A stretch of 49,368 bases of DNA from Piscirickettsiaceae bacterium CG07_land_8_20_14_0_80_44_28 (GTDB lineage Bacteria; Pseudomonadota; Gammaproteobacteria; Thiomicrospirales; Thiomicrospiraceae), in contig PEWX01000101.1 in assembly GCA_002779995.1 (NCBI GenBank), forward strand, positions 1 through 49,368, read 5' to 3'. Below, in pieces: positions 26,779 through 35,071 of this stretch. The translations under genes were made by a program, and so were the position numbers. Position 1 is the stretch's first letter; each line of letters begins with the position of its first letter. The notes under the pieces are model-generated. The model was not told where the DNA came from. It did no database searches and saw only the letters and a program-made list of their open reading frames with translations.

Positions 26779-28050
26779 TTAAGAAGATGTTGCTGTGTAT
26801 GGTGGTTTCTTAAGGGCGATAAAAACCCATAAACCAGATAGTAGCATCATTGTTCCAACAAAGTAAAAGGGCCAAATGACAGATTCGGTATAAAAAGCAA
26901 TTCCCCCCATCAGTAAGGCGCCAATCGCATAACCAAAATCCCGCCAAAAACGATAAATGCCTAGAATGCCGGCACGTGATTTTGGTTCGCTAACATCCGC
27001 GACAGCGGCGCCAAGCGTTGGATAAAGCATGGCCATGCCAAAGCCCATCATGGCTGCAAGCATGGACCAGGCAAGCGGGGTTTCAACCCAAACAAATCCT
27101 AGGCTGGCAAAGGCACAGAGCCAGAAGCCACCCACTATCAAGCCGCGTCTACCCCATTGATCGGATAAGGGGCCGGTAATCAGTTGCGAAGCGCCCCATA
27201 CCACACCATAAATAGCGATAATCGCACTGGCTTGGACAAGCGATTGAGCTTGATTCAGCAAGTAAACGGGCATAAAAATCCAAACGAGGGCGTCGATGAA
27301 TTTTTCGACCAGGCCTGCTTGATTTAGAGCGACTAATTGGGGCTGTTTTAAGCTGGCGAAAATCATCATGGTTTTGAACGGTAGGGTTTTTGGAGACGTT
27401 GCTTCTTTAAGTGTATCTTGGTGGTTTTGTTGATGTAGTCGTGCCCAAGGACGGGTATCAACAACCTTCCACAGCGCTAACAAAAGTCCCAGCCCAATCA
27501 CAATCAAACCAAATCCCAATATGGCTTCGCGTGGGCCGTAGTGTTCTGCCAAGGCGGCGGTTGCCCAGCCTGCGATGCCGACTGCCGCATAACCTGAAAA
27601 TTCGTTAAAACCGTTGACTAACCCTTTTTGATGCGCATGTGCTAAATCCAGTTTGCTGTTGAGTGCCATCGACCAACATAACCCTTGGTTGATGCCCAAA
27701 AACACCATTGCCCAAATAATCCACCACCAAGATTGCGCGTAAAAGATCAGCAGTGGTACGGGAATGGCAAATAGCCAGCCGGCAATCAGTAAGCGACGCC
27801 GTCCATATTGGTCGCTCATGTGGCCGGCAAGTAAGTTGATGGCGGCTTTCACCAAACCAAAGATGACGACAAAAAGTGACAGGCTCAAAAAGGCTTGTTT
27901 AGCTAGGCCAAACTCAGTTTCTGCCAGGCCTGGCACAACGGTTCGTGTCATACCAATGGTTAAGCCAACTAAAAACACTTGGACGAGCTGTTGAAGCATT
28001 TGTAGCAAATTAGCACGAATTCCGTGTTGAACCTGGTTGTGACTGGGCAT
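26779..28050 (-). CDS. Major facilitator superfamily transporter
   Basis: A 423-residue MFS permease with twelve predicted membrane helices. The loop 2-3 signature is GHMSDQYGRRRLL (about 76-88), and an equivalent GPLSDQWGRRGLI lies in the second half (about 292-304). The substrate is unknown; a drug or small-anion exporter is likely. It is divergent from the MBL-fold gene, and the first of three ATTCAAC-type dyads lies 24 bp before its start, so it is probably regulated by repression there. Two copies of the CCAGGCCTG repeat lie inside (27309 and 27924). Confidence 0.88.
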   Translation of the reverse strand: MPSHNQVQHGIRANLLQMLQQLVQVFLVGLTIGMTRTVVPGLAETEFGLAKQAFLSLSLFVVIFGLVKAAINLLAGHMSDQYGRRRLLIAGWLFAIPVPLLIFYAQSWWWIIWAMVFLGINQGLCWSMALNSKLDLAHAHQKGLVNGFNEFSGYAAVGIAGWATAALAEHYGPREAILGFGLIVIGLGLLLALWKVVDTRPWARLHQQNHQDTLKEATSPKTLPFKTMMIFASLKQPQLVALNQAGLVEKFIDALVWIFMPVYLLNQAQSLVQASAIIAIYGVVWGASQLITGPLSDQWGRRGLIVGGFWLCAFASLGFVWVETPLAWSMLAAMMGFGMAMLYPTLGAAVADVSEPKSRAGILGIYRFWRDFGYAIGALLMGGIAFYTESVIWPFYFVGTMMLLSGLWVFIALKKPPYTATSS

Positions 28051-28074
28051 CTATTTATCCTGTTTAGGGGTTGT

Positions 28075-28094
28075 ATTCAACTTAGTGGTTGAAT
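28075..28094. promoter_or_regulatory. Operator-like dyad 1 (MFS side)
   Basis: ATTCAAC, six bases, GTTGAAT: a perfect 7-6-7 inverted repeat 24 bp before the MFS start. The form resembles operators of ArsR-family repressors. The two similar sites downstream make chance unlikely. Confidence 0.75.
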
Positions 28095-28165
28095 TATAAA
28101 TTGGCGTCGAATGAATTACAAACCTGCTAAGCCCTAAATTTTTTGATAGTAGCAATTAATAAATG

Positions 28166-28187
28166 TAATCAACTCTTCAGTTGATTA
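28166..28187. promoter_or_regulatory. Operator-like dyad 2
   Basis: TAATCAAC, six bases, GTTGATTA: a perfect 8-6-8 inverted repeat with the same CAAC-N6-GTTG core as the sites at 28075 and 28214. Confidence 0.75.
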
Positions 28188-28213
28188 ATAGGGGTAGGGT
28201 GTTTATAGTATTT

Positions 28214-28233
28214 ATTCAACCTGATAGTTGAAT
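28214..28233. promoter_or_regulatory. Operator-like dyad 3 (MBL side)
   Basis: ATTCAAC, six bases, GTTGAAT, the same as dyad 1 except for the spacer. It is separated from the MBL-fold gene it may once have controlled by MITE copy C. Confidence 0.75.
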
Positions 28234-28300
28234 AGAGATTGTTCGATTTCAGGCGATCCAATCGTGTGTTTGTTTGGATCGTGCTTTTATTAAATTAATA

Positions 28301-28459
28301 GAGATCTTTGCATGAGTGGGGCGCGAAACAAAAATGTGGAAAAATTTTCATATTGAGGCAAAAAATCCAGCGAATAGCCGGCTATTGGCCAGTTTTTTAA
28401 CGAAAATATGGGAAATTTTAACCGTTTTTATTGGTGACGCCATCTCGTACAAAGGTTTC
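28301..28459 (-). mobile_element. MITE-like element, copy C
   Basis: A 159-bp copy in inverted orientation, beginning GAGATCTTTGCATGAG and ending CTCGTACAAAGGTTTC. Flanks are TAATA (left) and TAATC (right), an imperfect 5-bp target duplication. It lies between the triple-operator region and the MBL-fold gene, ending 17 bp before that start codon and leaving room only for the ribosome-binding site. Confidence 0.86.
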
Positions 28460-28476
28460 TAATCGGGAGAGCGTAA

Positions 28477-29220
28477 ATGTTTTTATTTCAGCATACACCG
28501 GCTTCAGAGCCAGGATCGTTATCCTATTTATTGGGATGCGTGGGTCAAGGGCTAGGGATTGCCGTGGATGTCCATCAGGACGAAGTGGATTTATACCTAG
28601 AGATTGCTGATCAGAAGGGGATTCAAATTGCTTATGTGGTCGATACCCATGTTCATGCAGATCATTATACCGGCGGTTACGAATTGGCACAGCGAAGTGG
28701 CGGGCAATACGCACTTCATAAAAATTCTCCGGCACAGTGTCTTTTTAAACCGCTTGAAGATCATCAAATCGTCAAAGCAGGTAATGTCGAAGTTGAGGTG
28801 ATTTATACGCCGGGACATACAGAAGACAGTATTTCTTTAGTGGTCACTGACCGATCTCGCGCGGATGAACCATGGTTTTTAGTAACGGGTCATACGCTTT
28901 TTGTGGGCAGTGTTGGTCGACCTGACTTGAAAGGCCGAGCAACAGAAATGGCCAATCAATTATACGATTCGATTCATGGGCGTATCTTAACGTTTCCAGA
29001 TACCATGGAAATTCTGCCTGGAGCACAAGCGGGTAGTGTTTGTGGCGCAGGGATTAGTGGCAAGCCGATGTCGACACTCGGCTTTGAAAAGCGTTACAAC
29101 CCAACGCTAAAACTTGATAAAGCGGCCTTTGTTGAGCAGGTTGTTGGCGCAGTTTTGCCTGCTCCGGAAGGGTTGAAAAAGATTGTGGCTTATAATTTAA
29201 ACCCTGCCATAAGTCGCTGA
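28477..29220 (+). CDS. MBL-fold hydrolase, persulfide-dioxygenase-like
   Basis: A 247-residue metallo-beta-lactamase-fold protein of the ETHE1 / glyoxalase II group. The metal motif THVHADH (His58, His60, Asp62, His63) and His114 (PGHTEDS) are kept. In ETHE1 relatives the bridging Asp lies in a TGD segment before LF-G--GR-D; here that segment is TGHTLFVGSVGRPDL, so His139 stands where Asp is expected. Persulfide dioxygenases oxidise glutathione persulfide to sulfite, which fits a sulfur oxidiser, but the changed ligand makes the activity uncertain. A GGGAGA ribosome-binding site precedes the ATG, just beyond MITE copy C. Confidence 0.82.
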   Translation: MFLFQHTPASEPGSLSYLLGCVGQGLGIAVDVHQDEVDLYLEIADQKGIQIAYVVDTHVHADHYTGGYELAQRSGGQYALHKNSPAQCLFKPLEDHQIVKAGNVEVEVIYTPGHTEDSISLVVTDRSRADEPWFLVTGHTLFVGSVGRPDLKGRATEMANQLYDSIHGRILTFPDTMEILPGAQAGSVCGAGISGKPMSTLGFEKRYNPTLKLDKAAFVEQVVGAVLPAPEGLKKIVAYNLNPAISR

Positions 29221-29244
29221 TGAAGGGTTTAGGATGGTGTTTAT

Positions 29245-30078
29245 TTAAGACATCTTTTCAAGCATTTCACCGTAACCTTCTCGATAGCTTGGATATTTGA
29301 ATTGATAACCGGTGGCGGTGATTTTAGCATTGGATAGCCGCTTATTGCTACGTTGCATACGACTGTTTTCAGTGGGTTCTCGGTGGGTAACACTGGCAAC
29401 AGAAAGTTGCTCTGCCAGCCACTCATAAACATCGCATGTAAGCGCAGATTCATTATCAACGCCAATATAAAGGGGTTCCGGATTGGTCACTTGCATTAAA
29501 TGCTCAAGCATACCAACACAGTCTTCTGAATGAATTCGGTTGCTATAGACGTCTTCCATGCAATTGGCTTTGCCCTGTAAAACCATATCAATGAGATAGG
29601 TTCGGCCAGGTCCATAAATGCCGCCAAATCGAATCACCGTGGCCGGGAATGGCGAATTATGTGCAATCTCTTCCCCTTCAAGAAGTCGACGACTGGAAAA
29701 GTTTTTGGCTTCTGCCAAGCTTTCTTCCGTGACGCTTTCCCCATCACTTTGTCCAAAGACGGAGGAGCTGGAAACAAAAAATAATCGCTTAATGGTTTGG
29801 CCTTTGAGTGCCTCGATCACGTGTTTGAGCCCTAATACATAGGCTTTGTAGTAAGCAAGATCATTATAGGTTTTAGCGGAGACAATATAGTAAACGTAGT
29901 CTAAATCACTCGGAAGCTCAGGCAAGGGCGCAAAAAGATCGGCTTCAATTGGCTGAATCGGCGCTTCGATTTTACTGCCATCACGGCGAATGCCAAAGAC
30001 ATCATGTCCTTCAGCAGCTAAATTTTGACCTAAGCGATTGCCTAATTTGCCACATCCAGCAATTAAAACACGTGCCAT
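29245..30078 (-). CDS. NAD(P)-dependent epimerase/SDR-family protein
   Basis: A 277-residue Rossmann-fold protein of the extended-SDR / epimerase type. The dinucleotide loop is AGCGKLGNRLG (about 7-17), and the FVSSSSVFGQSDGESVTE stretch is typical of NAD-dependent epimerases. The classic YxxxK catalytic pair is not evident, as in the YeeZ-like group. The substrate is unknown. It is convergent with the MBL-fold gene (24 bp between stops) and monocistronic. Confidence 0.8.
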   Translation of the reverse strand: MARVLIAGCGKLGNRLGQNLAAEGHDVFGIRRDGSKIEAPIQPIEADLFAPLPELPSDLDYVYYIVSAKTYNDLAYYKAYVLGLKHVIEALKGQTIKRLFFVSSSSVFGQSDGESVTEESLAEAKNFSSRRLLEGEEIAHNSPFPATVIRFGGIYGPGRTYLIDMVLQGKANCMEDVYSNRIHSEDCVGMLEHLMQVTNPEPLYIGVDNESALTCDVYEWLAEQLSVASVTHREPTENSRMQRSNKRLSNAKITATGYQFKYPSYREGYGEMLEKMS

Positions 30079-30227
30079 TTTGAGTCCTTTTGATGTTTTG
30101 GGGTTGTAAATTTGAGTCGTTGAAACAGAGGGCTTGTTTTATCGAATGGTATCACAAAAAAAACGGCGCATATTTTAAAAAGTGACAAAATAATCGGAAA
30201 TTTTAGCGCCAAGAAACCGTTATAAAA

Positions 30228-30250
30228 AAAGCCTCTCGTGGAGAGGCTTT
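30228..30250 (-). terminator. Terminator after the FadL-family gene
   Basis: AAAGCCTCTC, three-base loop, GAGAGGCTTT, followed on the minus strand by a run of U residues. It lies 43 bp past the stop codon and is a typical rho-independent terminator. Confidence 0.9.
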
Positions 30251-30292
30251 ATGCTATTTTAAAATGTGCCTAGAGGCACGGGGCTAGCTTTG

Positions 30293-31849
30293 TTAGAACC
30301 CGCTTTTGCGCTGAACGTTCCACTTGTAGGTGTACATCATTTGCCAATTCATTTGGCTGTGCGATGAGGTAACACCCGCTGCTGAAGTTTGTTTAACTTC
30401 GGGAGCCATCACAATGGAAGCATCCACAACGTGGTTTTGGCTAATGCCATATCCAACACCTGCTGTATAGTGATTTTCAATAATGGCCGGGAATAATGGA
30501 TTTAAGGTTTCTTTAGGAACCGGATTATTCGACATATTTGCCCCAACCCGCAGCGCTAGATTTTTCTGTGCTTTCCATTGCGCACCGACCATAATCACAT
30601 TTTGGTCATCCCAGTTTTGATCCATAGAAACATTTAGAGCGGTATTTGCAAAATTGCCATTCGTCGCTGAACCATCAGCAACAAAAGCCATTTTCAAACT
30701 TTTCATGCTATCAGACCAAGAAATGCGCTTAAAGTCAGCGTTGATGGTTAAAGTGTCTGTTGCTCGGTAAGACGCACCAATACCAAAAGTGGTTGGCCAT
30801 TGGAAATCGACAACTTTAATTTTCCCGGTCACCGTCATTGTCATATCCGTATAGCCGGTCGGATTAGATTGTTGTAATAACCCCCCATCGGCATCGACGT
30901 TCATCACCAAAGAGGCGTCACCTTCTAAATCGCTAATGGCTGTTTTGTTGTGAAAAGAACCCCCGATCGTTAGTTGTGGTGACACATCATAGGTAAATCC
31001 TACTTTACCAGCAAAACCACTTCCTTTGGCTTGACCGGTGAAATCACTGTTATCAGAAAACTCAAAACGCGCATAATTAACATCGCGGATAGCGACCATT
31101 CCATTGTTGGCTGATGAGGAAGGCTGTGTTGCAGTTCCTAGACCTTGAGCCATGGTGCCACCAACGCTGCCGCCTTGACCTTGCATTAGCTTGCTAAAAC
31201 TCGCACCGTCCATATCCATGAGCATATCCATGCCAGCCCAAACATAATCCAGAGACGCGGCGATATTTAATTTATCAGTGACTTCATAACCAACGGGAAT
31301 AACGACACGACCAACTGAAACTTCAGAGCGAACCTCTTTGCCACTTAATAATGTTTGGGCTTTTGGGTTATTGGGGGTGGAACCATCTGCTAAAGGGCCG
31401 CTTGAACTATCATAGCCTCCAGATGAGAGCCCTCCTGCAAATAGGTCAGTCGCGCCCGCTTTACCATATTCTGTTCCCATGCCGCCTTGACCCATTACGC
31501 CAACACCCCAAACAAAGCCGTTACGTTTTTGAGCATACCCCGCTCCCGGCATAATATATGGACCGCCTGTTGAATCGGTTGCGGCGCCGGATTGGTCGTG
31601 AGATGAAGTGATGGTTGGATTTAGAGAACCGAGCGCTAATTGAAACTTGTTGCCTTCAATTGAGCCGTGTCCCATGGTCGCCGGGTTGTTCATCATCCCG
31701 CCCAGGCCATTGTTGTATGCCTGTGCAGTTCCGCCCATGGCGGTTGAAATTGGGCCATAGCCTTCCATGTTCATGCCGTTGGTTGCATGCGCCATACCGG
31801 AGGCAAGGGTGACTGAAGCGATGGCTAAAGCAATTTTTGATTTCTGCAT
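30293..31849 (-). CDS. FadL/OmpP1-family outer-membrane channel
   Basis: Predicted outer-membrane beta-barrel for hydrophobic compounds. The 518 residues begin with a Sec signal peptide (cut after GMAHA) and the family's hatch-domain start TNGMNMEGYGPISTAMGG, including the NPA motif (MNNPATMGHG). The protein ends in an aromatic residue (KSGF), as barrels do. An extended Met/Gly-rich loop region (about 200-250) is larger than in E. coli FadL. In an autotroph the cargo might be hydrocarbons, lipids or other hydrophobic molecules rather than a growth substrate. It has a long 5' region and its own terminator, so it is monocistronic. Confidence 0.87.
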   Translation of the reverse strand: MQKSKIALAIASVTLASGMAHATNGMNMEGYGPISTAMGGTAQAYNNGLGGMMNNPATMGHGSIEGNKFQLALGSLNPTITSSHDQSGAATDSTGGPYIMPGAGYAQKRNGFVWGVGVMGQGGMGTEYGKAGATDLFAGGLSSGGYDSSSGPLADGSTPNNPKAQTLLSGKEVRSEVSVGRVVIPVGYEVTDKLNIAASLDYVWAGMDMLMDMDGASFSKLMQGQGGSVGGTMAQGLGTATQPSSSANNGMVAIRDVNYARFEFSDNSDFTGQAKGSGFAGKVGFTYDVSPQLTIGGSFHNKTAISDLEGDASLVMNVDADGGLLQQSNPTGYTDMTMTVTGKIKVVDFQWPTTFGIGASYRATDTLTINADFKRISWSDSMKSLKMAFVADGSATNGNFANTALNVSMDQNWDDQNVIMVGAQWKAQKNLALRVGANMSNNPVPKETLNPLFPAIIENHYTAGVGYGISQNHVVDASIVMAPEVKQTSAAGVTSSHSQMNWQMMYTYKWNVQRKSGF

Positions 31850-32226
31850 TGAAAGATCTCTCTCGTTATTGATTAAATGGGTTATACAGCCGTGATTTTG
31901 GTGCGACTGATTTTGACAGTTAAAACTATGCCTAACTTTGTGGGCGCTGGATAATCAAAATAATTTAAAGAACCATCAATAACATTGATTCATAAAGAAA
32001 ATTTAGTTTATGACAGGATGGAATGCGCGTTTGATTTTAGATAAGTGTATGATTCTATTATAAAACAGTTGTATGCTTATATATTGTGGAGAGAAGGGCA
32101 TAGCTTTTTACGCATATAATGAATAATTTTATATTAGCCATGGTTTTTTCTATTTAAGAGAAACCTAATATAAATGAATCAGATAGCAGTATGGGTGATT
32201 ATTTTTTTAAGCAGTAACCCATAAAA
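31850..32226. other. Gene-free, A+T-rich upstream region
   Basis: No coding potential in about 380 bp between the FadL-family start and the DUF302 terminator. It is A+T-rich, with two GTATG direct repeats near 32045-32075 and a GCTTATATAT stretch at 32071 that resembles the RND promoter motifs. Promoter elements for the FadL gene are expected here, but none can be assigned. Confidence 0.4.
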
Positions 32227-32247
32227 AAGCCTGCATATTGCAGGCTT
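32227..32247 (-). terminator. Terminator after the DUF302 lipoprotein gene
   Basis: AAGCCTGCA, three-base loop, TGCAGGCTT, then a U-run on the minus strand; 28 bp past the stop codon. Confidence 0.88.
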
Positions 32248-32275
32248 AGTTGATTAGGAATAACGGGTGTTTTGT

Positions 32276-32845
32276 TTAGAAAGCGCCAGATTTCCCTTTT
32301 TGAAGCATTTCCCACATGGTGTCTCTGACTTGCATGGTGGCTTCTCTTAACTCGTCAGGCATTTTACGCCCCATTTTGATGGCCATATCCATATTCATGG
32401 TATAGATGTGTAGGCCGTCTTCTTTTTCGATGATATTCACGCGACAAGGGAGAAAACCACCCATTGCCGGGGAGAAATCGACCATTTTGCGTGCAGTTTC
32501 AGGATTACAGAATGACATAACATGAATAACGCCTCCTTCAATGCCTCGCGCGGCTAATTCTTTAGAAAGCGGTAGTTCACCGACGTTTTTAATATTGCGG
32601 TTGATACCAACATTGTTGATGGCATCAACAACGTCTTGAAGCTCTACACCTTCTTCTACTTTAACTTCCCACATGGTGGCTTCAGCAATATCACCATCTG
32701 CTGCGACCCATTTGTCCCAGATTTGCATAAAGGTTTCGCCGGCACCATCCGCTAAGTTGCCAATGGCATTCATAGTGCCACACCCGGAAAGGGTGGTAAT
32801 GGCAGCTGCGATAAAGGCGGCTTTAAAAAATTGTGTTAGTTTCAT
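32276..32845 (-). CDS. DUF302-domain lipoprotein
   Basis: A 189-residue predicted lipoprotein. The signal peptide ends in the lipobox LSGC, so Cys22 would be lipid-modified. A DUF302 domain occupies about 60-150, with the family-like ELPLSKELAARG and VMSFCNPETARKMVDFSPAMGGFLPCRV segments; the latter holds two Cys residues. DUF302 proteins have no firm function, though several occur near sulfur and redox genes. It is monocistronic with its own terminator. Outer-membrane location is likely because no Asp follows the Cys. Confidence 0.85.
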   Translation of the reverse strand: MKLTQFFKAAFIAAAITTLSGCGTMNAIGNLADGAGETFMQIWDKWVAADGDIAEATMWEVKVEEGVELQDVVDAINNVGINRNIKNVGELPLSKELAARGIEGGVIHVMSFCNPETARKMVDFSPAMGGFLPCRVNIIEKEDGLHIYTMNMDMAIKMGRKMPDELREATMQVRDTMWEMLQKGKSGAF

Positions 32846-33034
32846 TCAGTTTCTCCGTTGCAGTTTGTTTTTGATTCACAAAAGGTTAGAACCGGTCAAA
32901 AGCCCCTTTGTGAAACCATCGCTTGATTTGAGTCAATTTTCAAATGACAAGGTTACCTGTGTTGCGCATAAAATAAAAATCAATTTTTTTGTGAGCTAAT
33001 AATTTTATTTTATGAAGATTACGAATTAATAATA

Positions 33035-34183
33035 TTATGGAGTGATGAAATGTGTAAACCCGAGTCTTTCAAGTTGGTGATTGAATTGAGCAGAAGGGGT
33101 TGAAATAATGGGATGTTGGTGCCATTCACGACGTATTGGATACTGACGACGATAGCTTTCGTATTGGTCTTCAAATGTTTCAGAAGTGACCTTTCGTAGA
33201 GCGGCGTCATCCTCATCGGGTCGGTAGCAATGTTTGAGAAGTCGGTATAGATCGGTTTCTAAGTGTCCTGTGACGTTGGTTTCTATTGGGCCAGGGGTGT
33301 CGGGTAAATGAGCACGCCATACTTGGCTTGGTGTTGTTTGCCAATCATGACATAAGGCTTGATAGACCATCTCACTGCCGGCAATTTTGGCATCCAGTGA
33401 ATGGCCTGCAATGTGCGGGGTTGCTATCGCTGCGACTTGGTAGAGTTGGCGCGAAATATTGGGTTCATTTTCCCAACAGTCAATAATGTTGGCTAAGGTG
33501 GGGGTTTGACACCATTGGGCTTCGTTAATAATGCCGCCTCGCGCGGCATTGATTAGGATTTGATTGGGGGTGATTTGTTTGAGCCGAGCGGCTGAGATCA
33601 GATCAAGGGTTGCCTCTTCTCCCGCTTCACGCTCAGTGGTTAATGGCGTGTGAACGGTAATTATGTCTGCTGTCAGTGCGGTTTCTAAATCAACAAATTG
33701 GTTATCGCCGGTTTGGCGTTGGCGCGGAGGATCATTTAATAGGCAAGTCATCCCCAATGCTTGTGCTTTTTGAGCAACTCGTTGACCAACGTGACCGACA
33801 CCGATGATCGCTAAGGTTTTTGTGGATAACGAAAATTGTTTTTGATAGGCAAGATTCACCAGATTGGTCATAATGTATTCAGCGACAGAGTTTGCATTGC
33901 AACCTTGAGCAGAATAAAAGGCAATGCCTTTTTGTTTGAGATAAGGTTGGTCGATATGGTCTAAACCAACAACCGTGCTCCCCACAAAAGACACTTGAGT
34001 GTTGTCGAGCAGTTCAGCATTGACTTGGGTGCGAGAGCGGACAATGAGTGCATCGGCATGCTGTAGGTCTTGCTGACAAATTTGCCGCCCCGGGCGTAAA
34101 ACAACTTGGCCAAGATGGGAAAAGATGGCTTGTGCATAAGGGATGGCATCATCGACAACAAGGGTTTTGGGTTGATTATTCAT
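33035..34183 (-). CDS. pdxB: Erythronate-4-phosphate dehydrogenase
   Basis: NAD-dependent step of the long (DXP-dependent) vitamin B6 pathway. The 382 residues fit PdxB, which is longer than most 2-hydroxyacid dehydrogenases because of its C-terminal dimerisation domain (about 285-380). The signature GCNANSVAEYIMTNL and the nucleotide loop GVGHVGQRVAQKA are present; INAARGGIINE and TPHIAGHS carry the catalytic residues. It is divergent from the alpha/beta-hydrolase at 34284. Confidence 0.94.
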   Translation of the reverse strand: MNNQPKTLVVDDAIPYAQAIFSHLGQVVLRPGRQICQQDLQHADALIVRSRTQVNAELLDNTQVSFVGSTVVGLDHIDQPYLKQKGIAFYSAQGCNANSVAEYIMTNLVNLAYQKQFSLSTKTLAIIGVGHVGQRVAQKAQALGMTCLLNDPPRQRQTGDNQFVDLETALTADIITVHTPLTTEREAGEEATLDLISAARLKQITPNQILINAARGGIINEAQWCQTPTLANIIDCWENEPNISRQLYQVAAIATPHIAGHSLDAKIAGSEMVYQALCHDWQTTPSQVWRAHLPDTPGPIETNVTGHLETDLYRLLKHCYRPDEDDAALRKVTSETFEDQYESYRRQYPIRREWHQHPIISTPSAQFNHQLERLGFTHFITP

Positions 34184-34283
34184 GGTGTTCTCTGCTGATA
34201 TGGATAGATTTCCTGCCTATAATAGCAAGAGGCGATTGCCTTTGTATAGCGACAGAGGCGTTGAGATTGAAACAGGGTGTTAC

Positions 34284-34889
34284 ATGAAGAAATTAATAGA
34301 AGGTGCAGTGGGTAAAATAGCGATAAGAATGACCAGGCCTGGTGATTCTTCCGCGTCCAAATGGGTTGTTTTAAGTCATCCGCACCCTCAATTTGGTGGA
34401 ACCATGAATAATAAAGTCATCACCACGCTGGAGCGGGCATTTCAACGATTAGGTTATGGTACCGTTGCTTATAACTTTCGTGGGGTGGAGGCTTCTGAAG
34501 GTGAATACGATGGAGGTGACGGTGAGCAGGCTGATTTGGTGGCGGTGGTTGCTTGGTTGCGTCAAAACCAGGATGTTGGGCATTTAACGTTAGCGGGCTT
34601 TTCATTTGGGAGTTACATTGCCTTGAAGCAAGCGGAATATTTAAAAGCAGATGCAATCTGTACAGTGGCACCGCCGGTATCCATGATGGATTTTAGCCAA
34701 ATAGCGCCGCAGATGCCGTGGATATTGATTCAAGGGGGGCAGGATGAGGTCATTAATGCTAAGGAAGTTTTGGATTGGCTTTGGCATTTGCCTAAACAGC
34801 CGGATGTTTATTGGCGAGCGCAAGCCAGCCATTTTTTTCATGGCCAATTGGTTTGGTTAAAAAAAGTGATTGAGATGGCTTATCACTGA
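34284..34889 (+). CDS. Cytoplasmic alpha/beta-hydrolase
   Basis: A 201-residue alpha/beta-hydrolase of the small dienelactone-hydrolase-like group that opens with a SHPHPQFGGTMNNKV motif. The nucleophile elbow is GFSFGS, with Asp in the IQGGQDEVI strand and His in ASHFFHGQ completing the triad. The start is the ATG at 34284; the longer frame reaches back into the pdxB promoter and adds 34 non-family residues. Substrate unknown. One CCAGGCCTGG repeat lies inside (34333-34342), encoding a Thr-Arg-Pro-Gly stretch near the N-terminus. Confidence 0.85.
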   Translation: MKKLIEGAVGKIAIRMTRPGDSSASKWVVLSHPHPQFGGTMNNKVITTLERAFQRLGYGTVAYNFRGVEASEGEYDGGDGEQADLVAVVAWLRQNQDVGHLTLAGFSFGSYIALKQAEYLKADAICTVAPPVSMMDFSQIAPQMPWILIQGGQDEVINAKEVLDWLWHLPKQPDVYWRAQASHFFHGQLVWLKKVIEMAYH

Positions 34890-34954
34890 AGCAGTAAAAA
34901 GGGGTTGAGTGTGGAATCCCATAATTTTTTTCTATCGAACCGGGCAAAGACTTG

Positions 34955-35009
34955 AATATTAGTAAATGCTTATATACAATACCGCAATATTAGTTTTTTC
35001 TTATATATA
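34955..35009. promoter_or_regulatory. Tandem operator-like motifs upstream of the RND efflux operon
   Basis: Two copies of AATATTAGT-N5-CTTATATA at 34955-34976 and 34986-35007, agreeing at 18 of 22 positions and exactly 31 bp apart (three helical turns). Each contains an imperfect dyad TATTAG-N6-CTTATA. They end about 65 bp before the TolC-family start, where a repressor or activator of the operon could sit. The second copy may double as a -10 region. Confidence 0.5.
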
Positions 35010-35071
35010 GGCTTGGGTGGCGATTTAAATCAAGTTAGGGTTGTTTTTAAAACATTAGGAATGGTGCAGAG

